Source: a virus. From it: a DNA stretch of 34,824 nt. Location: positions 1 through 34,824 of the IMG/VR virus record IMGVR_UViG_3300021962_000338, one strand, 5' to 3'. Within the stretch, counting starts at the first letter, position 1; each line of letters begins with the position of its first letter. The notes beneath the pieces were generated by a model. The model saw nothing but the letters and a program-made list of their open reading frames with translations. It had not been told where the DNA came from and searched no databases. Of the stretch, positions 12,013 to 21,150 are shown one piece after another. The position numbers and the translations under genes were made by a program.

Positions 12013-12928
12013 TGTTTATCTCCGTATCAAATTTAAATGCGTCTGTTATTTCTATTTGCTGTATAATAGGTCTGTTAAGTATTTCTAAAGAAAGGACTAT
12101 CCCAAAGCCATGTACAAGTTCTTTACCCTTTGGTACGTCAAGTTTAGGACTTTCCTTGCTCTCATTCTTTTGTTCAGTCTTTGGTGGGTCTTTTGGGCTG
12201 TCTTCTTTTGCTTTTGGCTCACTTTTAGTTTCTTGTTTTGGTTGTTCAACCTTAACAGGAACTGACTCTACTCTAGGCGGTTCAGCTGGTAACGGTGGAG
12301 GTGCTGCAGGCGGTGGTGGAGGTGGGTTATTTACTGGGTTAAGGGGTGAGCTAGGGCTAACTGGAGAACTCACGTTAGTGACGTTTGTAGCACTCTTAAC
12401 ACATGTATTATTTGTTTCTACCCAACCATTCCATACAGGACTTCCATAAGGATCTGGGCAAGATGAAATGTTAGTTTCAGTAATAGAACCTACATAGTCT
12501 GCTTGACAGGCTACTTGTCTAGTTTCAGTGCTTGTTTGACACGTTGGAGGGTCTTGTGTGCAATTGTTAGAAGTTTCTGTCCAAGCTGACCAGCTTTGCG
12601 TAGAACAACTAAAGTTCCTGCTTTGATTAACAGCACCGCTATAGTGAGGTAACGTGCAAGCAGTGGTTTGATTTTCAACCAAGTCTGAACAAGCAGGAGT
12701 TTGATACGCACTACATATTGGGTCACTTGGGTTATAAGATACGCACCAATAGTCTTTAATTGCAATTTGTGGATCAATGCCATGACATACGAGAGAACCT
12801 TGAAGCATATAGCCTTCAGGCGTTGGAGTATAGTTGCAATACCAAGCATAGGCGTTATTTACCTTTAGTAGGGAGAGAAGTAGTAATAGGCTCGTCAGGA
12901 ACAAGCGGTATAGTGAATGTTTGACCAT
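11870..12928 (-). CDS. Secreted Cys-rich thrombospondin-like protein with Pro-rich linker
   Basis: A 352-aa protein. Residues 8-29 form a signal peptide (FLTSLLLLLSLLKVNNAYA, probable cut after AYA). The next 140 residues are Cys-rich with repeats of the form W-x-W-x-E-T-x-N-x-C, like TSP-type modules. A Pro run (PPPPPPAAPPP) and then a KP/EP-rich linker (KVEQPKQETKSEPKAKEDSP) follow, similar to TonB-style periplasm-spanning linkers. The last 50 residues are more globular. The C-terminal 143 bases overlap the membrane coiled-coil gene, and the first 74 overlap the upstream secreted gene. A role at the outer membrane during lysis or adhesion is inferred. Confidence 0.7.
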   Translation of the reverse strand: MVKHSLYRLFLTSLLLLLSLLKVNNAYAWYCNYTPTPEGYMLQGSLVCHGIDPQIAIKDYWCVSYNPSDPICSAYQTPACSDLVENQTTACTLPHYSGAVNQSRNFSCSTQSWSAWTETSNNCTQDPPTCQTSTETRQVACQADYVGSITETNISSCPDPYGSPVWNGWVETNNTCVKSATNVTNVSSPVSPSSPLNPVNNPPPPPPAAPPPLPAEPPRVESVPVKVEQPKQETKSEPKAKEDSPKDPPKTEQKNESKESPKLDVPKGKELVHGFGIVLSLEILNRPIIQQIEITDAFKFDTEINNEFGKNQNLQLELIQLGTSEIDFNSIANSSWLGIRRHNFLQQDGYGN

Positions 12929-13361
12929 AAAGTTTCTTAAATGTATCTGGTTTTAATTCATACCAGCCACGCTTTGCAGCATCACCGATAGAACCGTTTA
13001 TAGGGCATGGTGAACCTGATTGCAACATAGCTTCAAATACTCTATTATCTTGACAAAGTATAGAAACTGCTGCAACTTTAAGACCTAAATCGTTGAGAGT
13101 TTTAGCTAATTTAATACGCTCACAGTTCTCGTCTTTATAGCCAGAGCCACCACTTACGCCAAACAAAGTACTAGAAACAGAACCACTAACAGGGACAAGG
13201 CAAACGTCTTGGCTAAAAGCACTTATAGAAGGGCTAATGGCACTAGGTGGTGGTTGACCTTTATAGTTAATAGTAGTAGTATCAGCGTGTGCAGTATGAA
13301 CCATAAATAAAACAAGTAAAACAATAATTGTCCAACTAAATATTTTAGAAAATGTTTTCAT
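12855..13361 (-). CDS. Secreted protein with signal peptide, unknown function
   Basis: A 168-aa protein with a clear signal peptide (residues 8-26: FSWTIIVLLVLFMVHTAHA, cut before DTT). The mature part has four or five cysteines spread out, a Gly-Ser turn (FGVSGGSGYKDENC) and the helical ERIKLAKTLNDLGL. I do not recognise the family, though similar small exported proteins sit near phage lysis genes. It follows the XhlA-like gene by one base and overlaps the Cys-rich gene's start, so both are produced from one message. Confidence 0.68.
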   Translation of the reverse strand: MKTFSKIFSWTIIVLLVLFMVHTAHADTTTINYKGQPPPSAISPSISAFSQDVCLVPVSGSVSSTLFGVSGGSGYKDENCERIKLAKTLNDLGLKVAAVSILCQDNRVFEAMLQSGSPCPINGSIGDAAKRGWYELKPDTFKKLYGQTFTIPLVPDEPITTSLPTKGK

Positions 13362-13362
13362 G

Positions 13363-13521
13363 TTACATAAATTTATTAGTTAATAGAAATACAATCACAA
13401 AACCTGCTGTACCTAAAAGAATTTGTTCTAATCGTTTTAGTCTTGCATTTATTTGTTCGTAACGTAATGCACATACTTCTTCGTGTGTACTTAATCTTGA
13501 TTCTACGTCTGACTTCACCAT
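13363..13521 (-). CDS. XhlA-like small membrane protein
   Basis: A 52-aa protein from ATG 13521 to TAA 13363, with AAGGA shortly before the start. Residues 3-36 are an amphipathic coil (VESRLSTHEEVCALRYEQIN, then ARLKRLEQ), and residues 37-48 are a membrane segment (LLGTAGFVIVFLLTN). This coil-plus-C-terminal-membrane layout is that of XhlA/haemolysin-type phage proteins that work with holins. It is the first gene of the lysis set, one base before the secreted protein. Confidence 0.7.
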   Translation of the reverse strand: MVKSDVESRLSTHEEVCALRYEQINARLKRLEQILLGTAGFVIVFLLTNKFM

Positions 13522-13584
13522 CTTATCCTTTCGGAGCGTTATATAAGTTTATAGGGGGTAGGTATAAATCGTGCCATTCAATCA

Positions 13585-15246
13585 TTAATATTCTCTTGCA
13601 AGATCAATGTCAGCAGATTGTAATAAGCTAGGAATATATGTAGCTCCTGTAACAGCTGGTTGATTTGCTAATGCTTTTAACAATCCAGAACCTGTAGGCA
13701 TAAAATTAGATGTACCTAATCCTGATTGTAATTGTTTACTTAATAACAAAGGCGGTGTTATTTGTCTTGCTCCAAGAAATGCTGCTGCTCCCATTGGACC
13801 TCCTAAAAGCCCTGCACCACCACCAACTATTAAAGGTTGAATTAAACTTTGCACTTGTGCCAAAATAGATGGCTTTGGTTGTTTTTTAACAAGGTTAGGA
13901 TAATCAGTAGCAAAGTCTATAATTTCTTTACCTTCACCTGTTACATATCTTTTTTTGTTTTGCTTGGCAAATAAATTAGCATTTAAATCGCCTTTATCAA
14001 TAGCATTTTCTATTGAATGTCCTTTAGCTCTATCTGTTCGTGCTTCTTTTAATTTAGCAGCTAATTCTTTGTTGCCAGACAAAGCAGCTAAATCTTCTAA
14101 TTCAGATTCTAATTTTTGTTGTTTAGCTAAAGACTGTTCGGCTTTTTTATAATCAGGAGATTTGTTTTCACTATTTGCTTTATTATTAGCATCTCTATAT
14201 GATTTAGACGTTGTTGCTCTTTGTTTTTCTATATCATTTAATATTTGTTGTCCGCTTCTAGTTTTTTGTGCTGCAACTTTTTTAGATGGTATATCAATAA
14301 CTTCACCCATTGCACCAGTTCTAGTTTGTGGAATTGTTTTTGATTTAGATACAAGAATAGGTTTAATTTTTGCTACTTCATCATATATTGGTTTAGTTCT
14401 ATCTTTAATAATTTGCATTGCGTTATTAAGAGGAGTATTTTCTGGCACATCTAAAAATGATCTAATTTTAGCATTTACAACTTCTTGATTTTTTATTGTT
14501 GCTTTAACAGGTGTTTTTTCACCTAACAAGTATTCCAATCCTTTTTTAATTGCTCCAGATCCTTTAACTTCACTAGGAGGAATTACAAATCCAGATTCTG
14601 TATATGATTTTACTTTTTCTAATGTTGGTGCATATTGTGATGCTTTTGTTTGTGCAATATCTGATATTTTTTCAAATGCAGCACCAGCAGGTTTAGTAAT
14701 AATTTGTGTTGGGTCAATAGTTTGAAAACCTTTATTTAACGCTCCGCCATATCTAGTTGCTTTTAATGGTGCAGTAGCTGCTTGACCTACCATACTAACA
14801 TCAAGTAAAGAAGTAATTGGTTTTTCAGCTATACGTTGTTTTAATCCTTCTTCTGTTAATAAGCTTTGAACATCTTGTCCAATAACTTGACGAATTTGTC
14901 TATATTTTTCCATTTTTTGTGGATCAGCATATTTTCCTAATCCAGTTACATCTAATACTTTAGACATTCCAGCAGAAGCTAAATCTAACACTCCTGTTGC
15001 TGTTTGTGCTGGACTAGTAATAGCTTCATAAGTTTGTTTAGCAAGTTGCCCTACATCTGACCCAATATTTCCTAGTGCTCTTTCAGCAACAGTTATAGCA
15101 GGCATGCCTTTATATTCTGATTGAACTTGTTGAGCAGGTTGCATTATCTTACTCATGTCATTAGCTATTGCTGTTGCTGCAGTTGCATCTCCAGCATTAT
15201 TTGCATTTATTAATGCAGCTTCTAATTCTTGTAAGGTAGGTGTCAT
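13585..15246 (-). CDS. Large virion or DNA-ejection protein, unknown family
   Basis: A 553-aa protein in the position that P22-like podoviruses use for ejection (injection) proteins. It has an Ala/Thr-rich helical N-terminus (ALINANNAGDATAATAIAND), long Lys/Glu coils in the middle (residues 300-430) and a hydrophobic Gly/Ala segment near the C-terminus (LIVGGGAGLLGGPMGAAAFL) that could enter a membrane. No enzymatic motif is visible. The role in building a channel across the host envelope is inferred from position and composition. Confidence 0.55.
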   Translation of the reverse strand: MTPTLQELEAALINANNAGDATAATAIANDMSKIMQPAQQVQSEYKGMPAITVAERALGNIGSDVGQLAKQTYEAITSPAQTATGVLDLASAGMSKVLDVTGLGKYADPQKMEKYRQIRQVIGQDVQSLLTEEGLKQRIAEKPITSLLDVSMVGQAATAPLKATRYGGALNKGFQTIDPTQIITKPAGAAFEKISDIAQTKASQYAPTLEKVKSYTESGFVIPPSEVKGSGAIKKGLEYLLGEKTPVKATIKNQEVVNAKIRSFLDVPENTPLNNAMQIIKDRTKPIYDEVAKIKPILVSKSKTIPQTRTGAMGEVIDIPSKKVAAQKTRSGQQILNDIEKQRATTSKSYRDANNKANSENKSPDYKKAEQSLAKQQKLESELEDLAALSGNKELAAKLKEARTDRAKGHSIENAIDKGDLNANLFAKQNKKRYVTGEGKEIIDFATDYPNLVKKQPKPSILAQVQSLIQPLIVGGGAGLLGGPMGAAAFLGARQITPPLLLSKQLQSGLGTSNFMPTGSGLLKALANQPAVTGATYIPSLLQSADIDLAREY

Positions 15247-15256
15247 TTATTTCTTC

Positions 15257-16906
15257 TTATTTAGGTTTATATAAATCGTATGCTGATTGACCTTCTGGAG
15301 AAAGCCCTTGAATAGGGCTAATATTTTCTACTCTATTTTTTAATTTAGTTTGTTTTTGTAAAGTTAAAGCTTCATTTAATAATGGACTAAATTGTTTTTG
15401 ATTTAATTTTAAATTATTTATTTTATATCTATTAAATTCTGATTCACCATAATAATCTTTAAAGTTATTTAAATAGATATTATTCATTTTATGACCTTGA
15501 TTATATAGAGAATTTAATTCGCTCCATAATTGCTCGGCAGAACCACTGTAATTTAAATTAGCAGCCATATCTTGAAACATACTTACTTCTCTATCAGATA
15601 CGTTACCTACAGCACCACCAGTTTTGTTATTTGCTCTCATAAGCTGAATTTCATTTGTAAATTGTTGACCTTTAATTGTGTTTAATAAATTAACAATATC
15701 TTGTGCAGCTGATTCTGTTGCAACAAAGTTACCTGTTGCTTTATTAATTGTAATAGGTAATCTACCACCAAAAGTACTAAATAATTTTGTAAATTTTTCA
15801 GGATTATCTAATATTTTTTCTATGTATTTTGATGTTCTATCAGCATTATAATTAGCATATTGTGCACTTGCTTTATCTTGCCTTATGTTTTCATACAATG
15901 TTTTATCTTCTTTAACATATTCTTCACGAGTTACATCTCTTAATAATAAATTTTGTTTTTCTGTGCCTAATTTATTAAATTCTTCTGTAGAATATATTTT
16001 TCCGTCTGCACCTTTAACGCCACCTTCTTTATATTTTGGTGTAGGAGCAAATTGACCTACTGGTAAATTAGATAATTCGGAAGGATTGTAATTAGGTTGA
16101 GTAACATTTACTTGACCATTTGTTTGTGCAATAGATGTTCCTTTGGTTTCTTTTCTAATTTGTGCAATAACATCATTTCTAGATGGAACAGGAATGTAAG
16201 GAACACGATTAGGGTCTGCTTTATGTCTAGCAAGTGATTCTGCATTAATTCTAAATGCTTCAGCTTGACTTGGAGCAGATATAATTGCATTATAATTTAA
16301 TTCATCTTGTTCATTCCAATTTGATCTGTTTCTTGGATCAAGGTTTAATATTCTTGCAGCACTTAATTCTGGCTGGGTGTACTCTTTTTTATTAATATCT
16401 GTAGAAAGTAATCGCTTAAAATACTCATCAGGATTTGCAGCTAATGTATTTAATTCGTCAAATTTTCCAGCGTCTTCTAATTTTTTAAGTTCACTTTTAA
16501 TACCTTGCGTTTTAAACGAACTTTGAAAATATTGATTTTGTAAGTTGCCAAGTTCATAAGGTGCTTTTTCTACTTCAAATTTTAATTTAGCAAGTTTAAA
16601 AGGATCTTGTGCAATATCGCCTTGTAATTTAGCAACATTTAATTGATTCATGTAGTTTTGAACAGCTGTATTAGCAATATTTTGGCGACCTGTTCTTTGA
16701 CCAGACAAAAATCTAAATATATTTTCTGGAACACTAGCACCTTGTTGTATGCCCTCTATAACATTTCCTACTCCAGTAAGTGCACCACTTACACCCATTT
16801 GACTTTCAATGTCAGGAGATAGCATGCCTTTAGGCAATCCATATTGAACGCCTAATGTTTTATTAACATCAAAATTTTGAATATAATCTAATAATCCGTT
16901 TGCCAT
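15257..16906 (-). CDS. Large virion (ejection-type) protein
   Basis: A 549-aa helical protein, rich in Asn, Gln and Lys, coding directly before the 553-aa protein in transcription order. It starts MANGLLDYIQNFDVNKTLG, has a Gln-rich centre and long coils after residue 280 (LGTEKQNLLLRDVTREEYV). No catalytic motif or signal peptide is seen. Its place between the hub/tail genes and the lysis cassette and its size match internal virion or ejection proteins of podoviruses. That function is inferred; I cannot assign a family. Confidence 0.55.
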   Translation of the reverse strand: MANGLLDYIQNFDVNKTLGVQYGLPKGMLSPDIESQMGVSGALTGVGNVIEGIQQGASVPENIFRFLSGQRTGRQNIANTAVQNYMNQLNVAKLQGDIAQDPFKLAKLKFEVEKAPYELGNLQNQYFQSSFKTQGIKSELKKLEDAGKFDELNTLAANPDEYFKRLLSTDINKKEYTQPELSAARILNLDPRNRSNWNEQDELNYNAIISAPSQAEAFRINAESLARHKADPNRVPYIPVPSRNDVIAQIRKETKGTSIAQTNGQVNVTQPNYNPSELSNLPVGQFAPTPKYKEGGVKGADGKIYSTEEFNKLGTEKQNLLLRDVTREEYVKEDKTLYENIRQDKASAQYANYNADRTSKYIEKILDNPEKFTKLFSTFGGRLPITINKATGNFVATESAAQDIVNLLNTIKGQQFTNEIQLMRANNKTGGAVGNVSDREVSMFQDMAANLNYSGSAEQLWSELNSLYNQGHKMNNIYLNNFKDYYGESEFNRYKINNLKLNQKQFSPLLNEALTLQKQTKLKNRVENISPIQGLSPEGQSAYDLYKPK

Positions 16907-16915
16907 TTTTTATCC

Positions 16916-17704
16916 TTATGAAAATCTTGTTGGTCTTCTAACTTGTAAAAGTTGACCCAATTGTGGAGTTGTGCCTTTAATAATATTTGCATCTCTTGGC
17001 TGTAATGGTGGTGCTTTTGGTCCAATTTTACCAGAAGCAACTAAACCTACACCAGCAATATCTAATGGATTTTTTTGTGCGTAATTTAAAATACTATTAA
17101 ATGTTTTTTCATAAAATGGAGTTTCATATCCACCTGTTTTTGTTGCTTGTTCAGTTACTCTAATTGGTTCATCAAATCTAGGTCTAATAACATCAGCAAC
17201 TCCATCAGTATAAGTTTGTGGCGCTGGAGGAGGTAATTGTGATGGATTTGTAATTAATGCTGGATTAACATATTCTGGAGTAGCCATAGCAACGTTTGAA
17301 ATATTAGAAGCCCCAGTATTAAATGTATTTGCCATACCAATATTACCCATATTAGATGCGTTACTTAATATAGGATTAGCTACATTAGAAGCTACGGTTT
17401 GAGTTGCAGCAGGAGCAAATGCAGCATAACCACCAGAGCCTAAACTAGGAGCAACTGCTGCTGATGTGCCTTGTAATCCTGTAGGTAATGCACTTTTAAA
17501 TCCTGAAAATAAATTACTACCTGCACCACCTGCACCACCTAAAATACCACCAGTAGCACCACCTAGCAATGCACCTTTAATAGGGTTTCCACCCATTACA
17601 CCAGAACCTACAGCTCCGATAGCTGCTGGAACTAAAATTTCTGGACCAAGAGAAGGTTGTAAGAAGTTCTTAATAAGCCATATAGGGTTAAAATATTTAA
17701 ACAT
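16916..17704 (-). CDS. Gly/Ala-rich virion protein with hydrophobic segments (ejection-type)
   Basis: A 262-aa protein from ATG 17704, overlapping the upstream stop (TAATG). The longer frame at 17734 would add ten residues of shadow. Residues 20-60 are hydrophobic and Gly-rich (ILVPAAIGAVGSGVMGG, then GALLGGATGGILGGAGGAG), a pattern that resembles membrane-inserting or glycine-zipper ejection proteins such as the smaller P22 ejection protein. The rest is Asn/Thr/Pro-rich. No cysteine or catalytic motif is present. Role inferred. Confidence 0.6.
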   Translation of the reverse strand: MFKYFNPIWLIKNFLQPSLGPEILVPAAIGAVGSGVMGGNPIKGALLGGATGGILGGAGGAGSNLFSGFKSALPTGLQGTSAAVAPSLGSGGYAAFAPAATQTVASNVANPILSNASNMGNIGMANTFNTGASNISNVAMATPEYVNPALITNPSQLPPPAPQTYTDGVADVIRPRFDEPIRVTEQATKTGGYETPFYEKTFNSILNYAQKNPLDIAGVGLVASGKIGPKAPPLQPRDANIIKGTTPQLGQLLQVRRPTRFS

Positions 17705-18816
17705 TATTTGCCTACCTTTCCTACTATATAACAAATAGGTTCAAGAATAAATCTGTAAACCATACCAATATTATCTCTGTTTTTACCACGTTTTTGTTTC
17801 CATATATCAGCAGTCCTATGTCTTGCGATATGCTCTAAAACACCCCTTAAAATGCGTTGTAGGGCATTTTTTTCACCTGCTTTATAAGCATAGGTTACTA
17901 ATGGTAAGAATAGTTTATGGTATCCTTTTTCGTATGCTGGGTCTAAATCTTTAGATTGAGCTAACCAGATAGAATTACGGAAGCTACCAAAGCCATATTC
18001 AGCATTCATAGCTGTACATACAATCTTGCCACCACCTGATTGAGTTGTTTTTGTAACTTGACCCATTGGAGCACCGTATGCAGCACCCAAATAAGCTTGT
18101 AGTTTAGTGTATGGTTTGTTTTGTTCAAATTCAAATCTAGCAATTTCATCTTCAAGAGCTTGTTGTGAATATTGTTCTCTAGCTTGACCAACATTCATAA
18201 GTTGGTTAATATCTTGGAATCTAGATTGAGCTAATTGAGGAGCTTGTAATGCAGCAGCTTCTTGTCTACCACGTTCTGTAGCATAGTTTTGATAAGCAAG
18301 TTCACCCGCTTTGCCAGTCAAAGTTGTAGCCAAAGTATTAGCAGCTCTATTTTGAAGGTCAGCAGATACATTAGATCCATAACGACCAGCCATAGACGCT
18401 GAACCTTGTGCTTGCTTAATAGCATCGTTATAAGCTTGTGTAGCTGTTTGAACAGCTGGTTGCATAGCAGCTTGGAAATATGGGTTAGCACCTAAATATT
18501 GACCTTGTACAGTACCTAATTGTTGATTAAGTGCTGCACCTGTAAGTGGGCTTCCTGCTCTTGCTTGTGCTTCAGCTTGTGCCAATGCAGATTCTGTTTG
18601 AGCAGATGGGCTAACATATGTTTGACCTTTAAAGTATTCAGGCGTAGTAGTTTGATATAAGTTTTTAGCTTCACCCAAACCATATTCTACGAATGGTCTT
18701 ACAGTAGGATCTAGTTCGCTTTTGGTTTCAGATGTGCCACCACCGCCTGAACCACCACCACCATAAAATGTAAATGACTGTACTAATTCTTGTACCCAAT
18801 TGTGTAACTTAAACAT
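17704..18816 (-). CDS. Virion protein with a Gln/Ala helical body and conserved C-terminal domain
   Basis: A 370-aa protein from ATG 18816 (AAGGAACTAGAT before it), preferred over the frame start at 18891. After a Gly-rich turn (FYGGGGSGGGG) comes a long Ala/Gln helical body. It ends with a distinctive domain: CTAMNAEYGFGSFRNSIWL, then GYHKLFLPLVTYAYKAG and LEHIARHRTADIW. I know this C-terminal set from other phage virion proteins near tail genes, but not its function. A structural or tail-associated role is inferred. Confidence 0.62.
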   Translation of the reverse strand: MFKLHNWVQELVQSFTFYGGGGSGGGGTSETKSELDPTVRPFVEYGLGEAKNLYQTTTPEYFKGQTYVSPSAQTESALAQAEAQARAGSPLTGAALNQQLGTVQGQYLGANPYFQAAMQPAVQTATQAYNDAIKQAQGSASMAGRYGSNVSADLQNRAANTLATTLTGKAGELAYQNYATERGRQEAAALQAPQLAQSRFQDINQLMNVGQAREQYSQQALEDEIARFEFEQNKPYTKLQAYLGAAYGAPMGQVTKTTQSGGGKIVCTAMNAEYGFGSFRNSIWLAQSKDLDPAYEKGYHKLFLPLVTYAYKAGEKNALQRILRGVLEHIARHRTADIWKQKRGKNRDNIGMVYRFILEPICYIVGKVGK

Positions 18817-18826
18817 ATCTAGTTCC

Positions 18827-19225
18827 TTAAAGTGTATATTCCCATGTTTGAGGTTTAAAACCCATCTGTCTTGCTTTACGTTCCCATCCACGCCTTTCGG
18901 AGTTGAATGTAACTTTAGTCTTGCCGCCTTGTTTTGCTATTTGTTGAATCTCTTGAAATGCTTGCATAAAGAGTGCCTCATCATTAATTAATGACCAAGC
19001 AGCCCATACATGAAGCCTGTTTCCGATTGGTTGAAGTACTACGAATCCTACTGGTTTATTGTCTATTATTCCCATAAACAACATAGAACGTTGCTCATAG
19101 CAATCACAATACACGTCTTCTGGTATATACTCGGTATGACCTTTAGACCTGACTATTTCTAATCCGTGTCTAATGTAATCCCAATGTGAACGTAAATTAT
19201 CTTTAGGTATGTAATGTAATATCAT
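18827..19225 (-). CDS. GNAT-like acetyltransferase-fold protein, putative
   Basis: A 132-aa protein with a GNAT-like order: a helical start (LRSHWDYIRHGLEIVR), the beta segment RSMLFMGIIDNKPVGFVVLQ, then HVWAAWSL and a C-terminal GWERKARQMGFKPQTWEYTL that matches the end of GNAT domains. The acetyl-CoA loop (Q/RxxGxG/A) is not clean, so it may have lost catalysis. It overlaps the preceding gene (ATGA) and lies between tail-hub and ejection-type genes, where such proteins are often kept in podoviruses. Confidence 0.58.
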   Translation of the reverse strand: MILHYIPKDNLRSHWDYIRHGLEIVRSKGHTEYIPEDVYCDCYEQRSMLFMGIIDNKPVGFVVLQPIGNRLHVWAAWSLINDEALFMQAFQEIQQIAKQGGKTKVTFNSERRGWERKARQMGFKPQTWEYTL

Positions 19226-19539
19226 CCTACTATTATATAACGATAATTCCTTGAAACGCCATGACTACCATGATGGACTGTGCAAGAACCTTGTGTAAAT
19301 GTATCAAAGTAAATGTCTTTAAGTTCTGCTGCAGAGTTTAGATCTAGTGGCATAAATAAGATAACAGAGTTAAACCCTATACGTTCATTATTAAGTGTAG
19401 TAGTTGTTGTGCTTGTTGCTGTGGAAAACTCACCTGTATTATTAGACTTACCTTCTACAAGGTTATTTACAATTTCTGCAACCTGTCTTGGATCACCACC
19501 TGTCCAAGCAAGTTTACGGTACATATCACTACGAGCCAT
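19222..19539 (-). CDS. Small virion-associated protein, unknown
   Basis: A 105-aa protein starting MARSDMYRKLAWTGGDPRQV, with a Thr-rich stretch (SATAT-like, residues 38-50) and a beta C-terminus (FNSVILFMPLD, then CTVHHGSHGVSRNYRYIIVG). Its start overlaps the stop of the gp10-like gene (TAATG) and its end overlaps the GNAT-like gene. No family is recognised. A tail or head-tail accessory role is suggested by position only. Confidence 0.6.
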   Translation of the reverse strand: MARSDMYRKLAWTGGDPRQVAEIVNNLVEGKSNNTGEFSTATSTTTTTLNNERIGFNSVILFMPLDLNSAAELKDIYFDTFTQGSCTVHHGSHGVSRNYRYIIVG

Positions 19540-21149
19540 TATCTAGTTCCTTGCTCTGTGTAATCCAAGTCTAGTCCAATAGCTGAAAACCAGTTAGCTC
19601 CTGTAGGTGTTATACTTACTCTATGATAACGACCAGCACTTCTTACAGGACATCTGTTTTCTGAACTTGCTGATATAGGTGTTGAATATGTAATGGTATC
19701 ATCTAACATACGTCTAGAAGCCACAGAAACGCTTGCAGAGCCACTATCTACAGAAGGTCTAATAAGAGTAAGCACAGAGTTATAACCGTACTCTAAATCG
19801 TTTGTAGTAATAGTTGCTGTAGCTGGAACTCCTGTAAATGTAATAATTTTAGTATCACGAACACCACCAAATAAAAATTTACCACCAGCATAAAGTCTAT
19901 CGTCTAGTGTTGTAGTAAGAGTATCTATAGTTCTGGTTGCTGCAGCAGAGGCTGCCATATCTATAGCAACGCCTGTACCAGAACCTACACCTGTCGCTGT
20001 AAATAATACACCTACCGTATTAGCTACTGCACCAATAAGAGTATAGTCTGTTGTACCTACACTTCTAATTGTGTATGATTTACCTATTACAAAAGAACCT
20101 GCTGTTACATTATAAGCTGTATCTATACCGTCTAAAGTTGTACCTGTGGTAGCTAGTGTAGATAAATAGTCTACATCTGTATCTGCTTCACACCATTTTT
20201 GTGTTTCAAAGTTATAGATAAGTAAAGCTCTATTACCTGATACTGTTGTGTAATTCCAAATAACTAAATTACGTTCTGGATCTACTGCTGCTGAAATAGA
20301 ATCAATATCGCCAATGTTAGCGTTACTAAAAAAGTATCTGTCTACTTTTTCTGAACCAATACCTGTAACTTGTTGACCATTACATGAGTAGAAACCATCA
20401 TCTGATAAGAAGTATGTTATGCCACCATATTGAGCAATAGACCCACCTTCTATACATCCTACGTTACGAGAGATGGTGTCAAACTGAAAGAATAATGGTG
20501 AGCCAATGTATGACATACGCACAATGGCTTTTTCTAGAAATACAATACCAAACTCGCCACCTGTAATACCTGTAATGTCACCACCGTCAGGAAGTTCTTG
20601 GAAATCTGATTGTGATGCACCACCAGCTGTCCAATCTGTAGGATCGTTAATATCTGACCAGTTTACTCTTGATGGATTTGAGCCAGCACCTATATTAGCA
20701 CCTACTACAAAGTCACGAACTACTGTAATGTATTTAGCTACTGGAGCTGCGGCTGCTAAATCTGCAAAGTCTGTAGATGAATTTACATCAAAATATTGTA
20801 TTTTTTCAGAGCCATTAGAAGCTAACGCATAGTCACCAAACTGCACAAATTGCCATCTATTAATACCTGTATATCCACCAGCTTTAGACACATCTTCCAT
20901 AGTTAAGTCTGTAGCAGATACTTTAAATAATTTGGTAAAGCCACCTGCAAATATAGATACGTCTGCATTTACTTTAGCTGCAAAACAGTTAGTAAGGTTT
21001 TCTGTAGCTACACCTGAATAATTTACTGCTGACTTAAATGGACCATATCCTACAGCTAAAGGAATAACATTGTTGGCTTCAGATACTGTGTCTAATATAG
21101 ATGGTTGGTCAGGCAACCAGTCTTTAAAAGCTATGCGTTGTACTGGCAT
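19539..21149 (-). CDS. P22 gp10-like tail hub / DNA stabilisation protein with inserted module
   Basis: A 536-aa beta-rich protein of the P22 gp10 (packaged DNA stabilisation / tail hub) type. It starts MPVQRIAFKDWLPDQPSILD and has repeating blades with SRVNWSDINDPTDWTAG, FLEKAIVRMSYIG and LFFQFDTISRNVGC, then AVDPERNLVIWNY. These fit a beta-propeller that closes the portal and attaches the tail. A Gly/Thr/Val-rich stretch at about residues 348-397 (AGSFVIGKSYTIRSVGTTDY followed by an ANTVG...ATGVGSGTG segment) interrupts a repeat unit and recurs in many unrelated phage structural proteins, so it looks like an inserted domain. Confidence 0.77.
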   Translation of the reverse strand: MPVQRIAFKDWLPDQPSILDTVSEANNVIPLAVGYGPFKSAVNYSGVATENLTNCFAAKVNADVSIFAGGFTKLFKVSATDLTMEDVSKAGGYTGINRWQFVQFGDYALASNGSEKIQYFDVNSSTDFADLAAAAPVAKYITVVRDFVVGANIGAGSNPSRVNWSDINDPTDWTAGGASQSDFQELPDGGDITGITGGEFGIVFLEKAIVRMSYIGSPLFFQFDTISRNVGCIEGGSIAQYGGITYFLSDDGFYSCNGQQVTGIGSEKVDRYFFSNANIGDIDSISAAVDPERNLVIWNYTTVSGNRALLIYNFETQKWCEADTDVDYLSTLATTGTTLDGIDTAYNVTAGSFVIGKSYTIRSVGTTDYTLIGAVANTVGVLFTATGVGSGTGVAIDMAASAAATRTIDTLTTTLDDRLYAGGKFLFGGVRDTKIITFTGVPATATITTNDLEYGYNSVLTLIRPSVDSGSASVSVASRRMLDDTITYSTPISASSENRCPVRSAGRYHRVSITPTGANWFSAIGLDLDYTEQGTR

Positions 21150-21150
21150 A

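Noticed and set aside
12012-12449. 145-aa Gly/Ser-rich plus-strand frame
   Set aside because: It is the antisense of the Pro-rich and KP/EP linker; the Gly runs mirror the Pro codons.
12511-12849. 112-aa hydrophobic/basic frame on the minus strand
   Set aside because: It lies wholly inside the secreted Cys-rich gene in another frame on the same strand, and its Lys/Leu/Val make-up is what shifting the Cys/Thr-rich codons would give. No ribosome site decides for it.
14162-14488. 108-aa plus-strand frame
   Set aside because: Antisense of the 553-aa virion protein, with no ribosome site and no neighbours on that strand.
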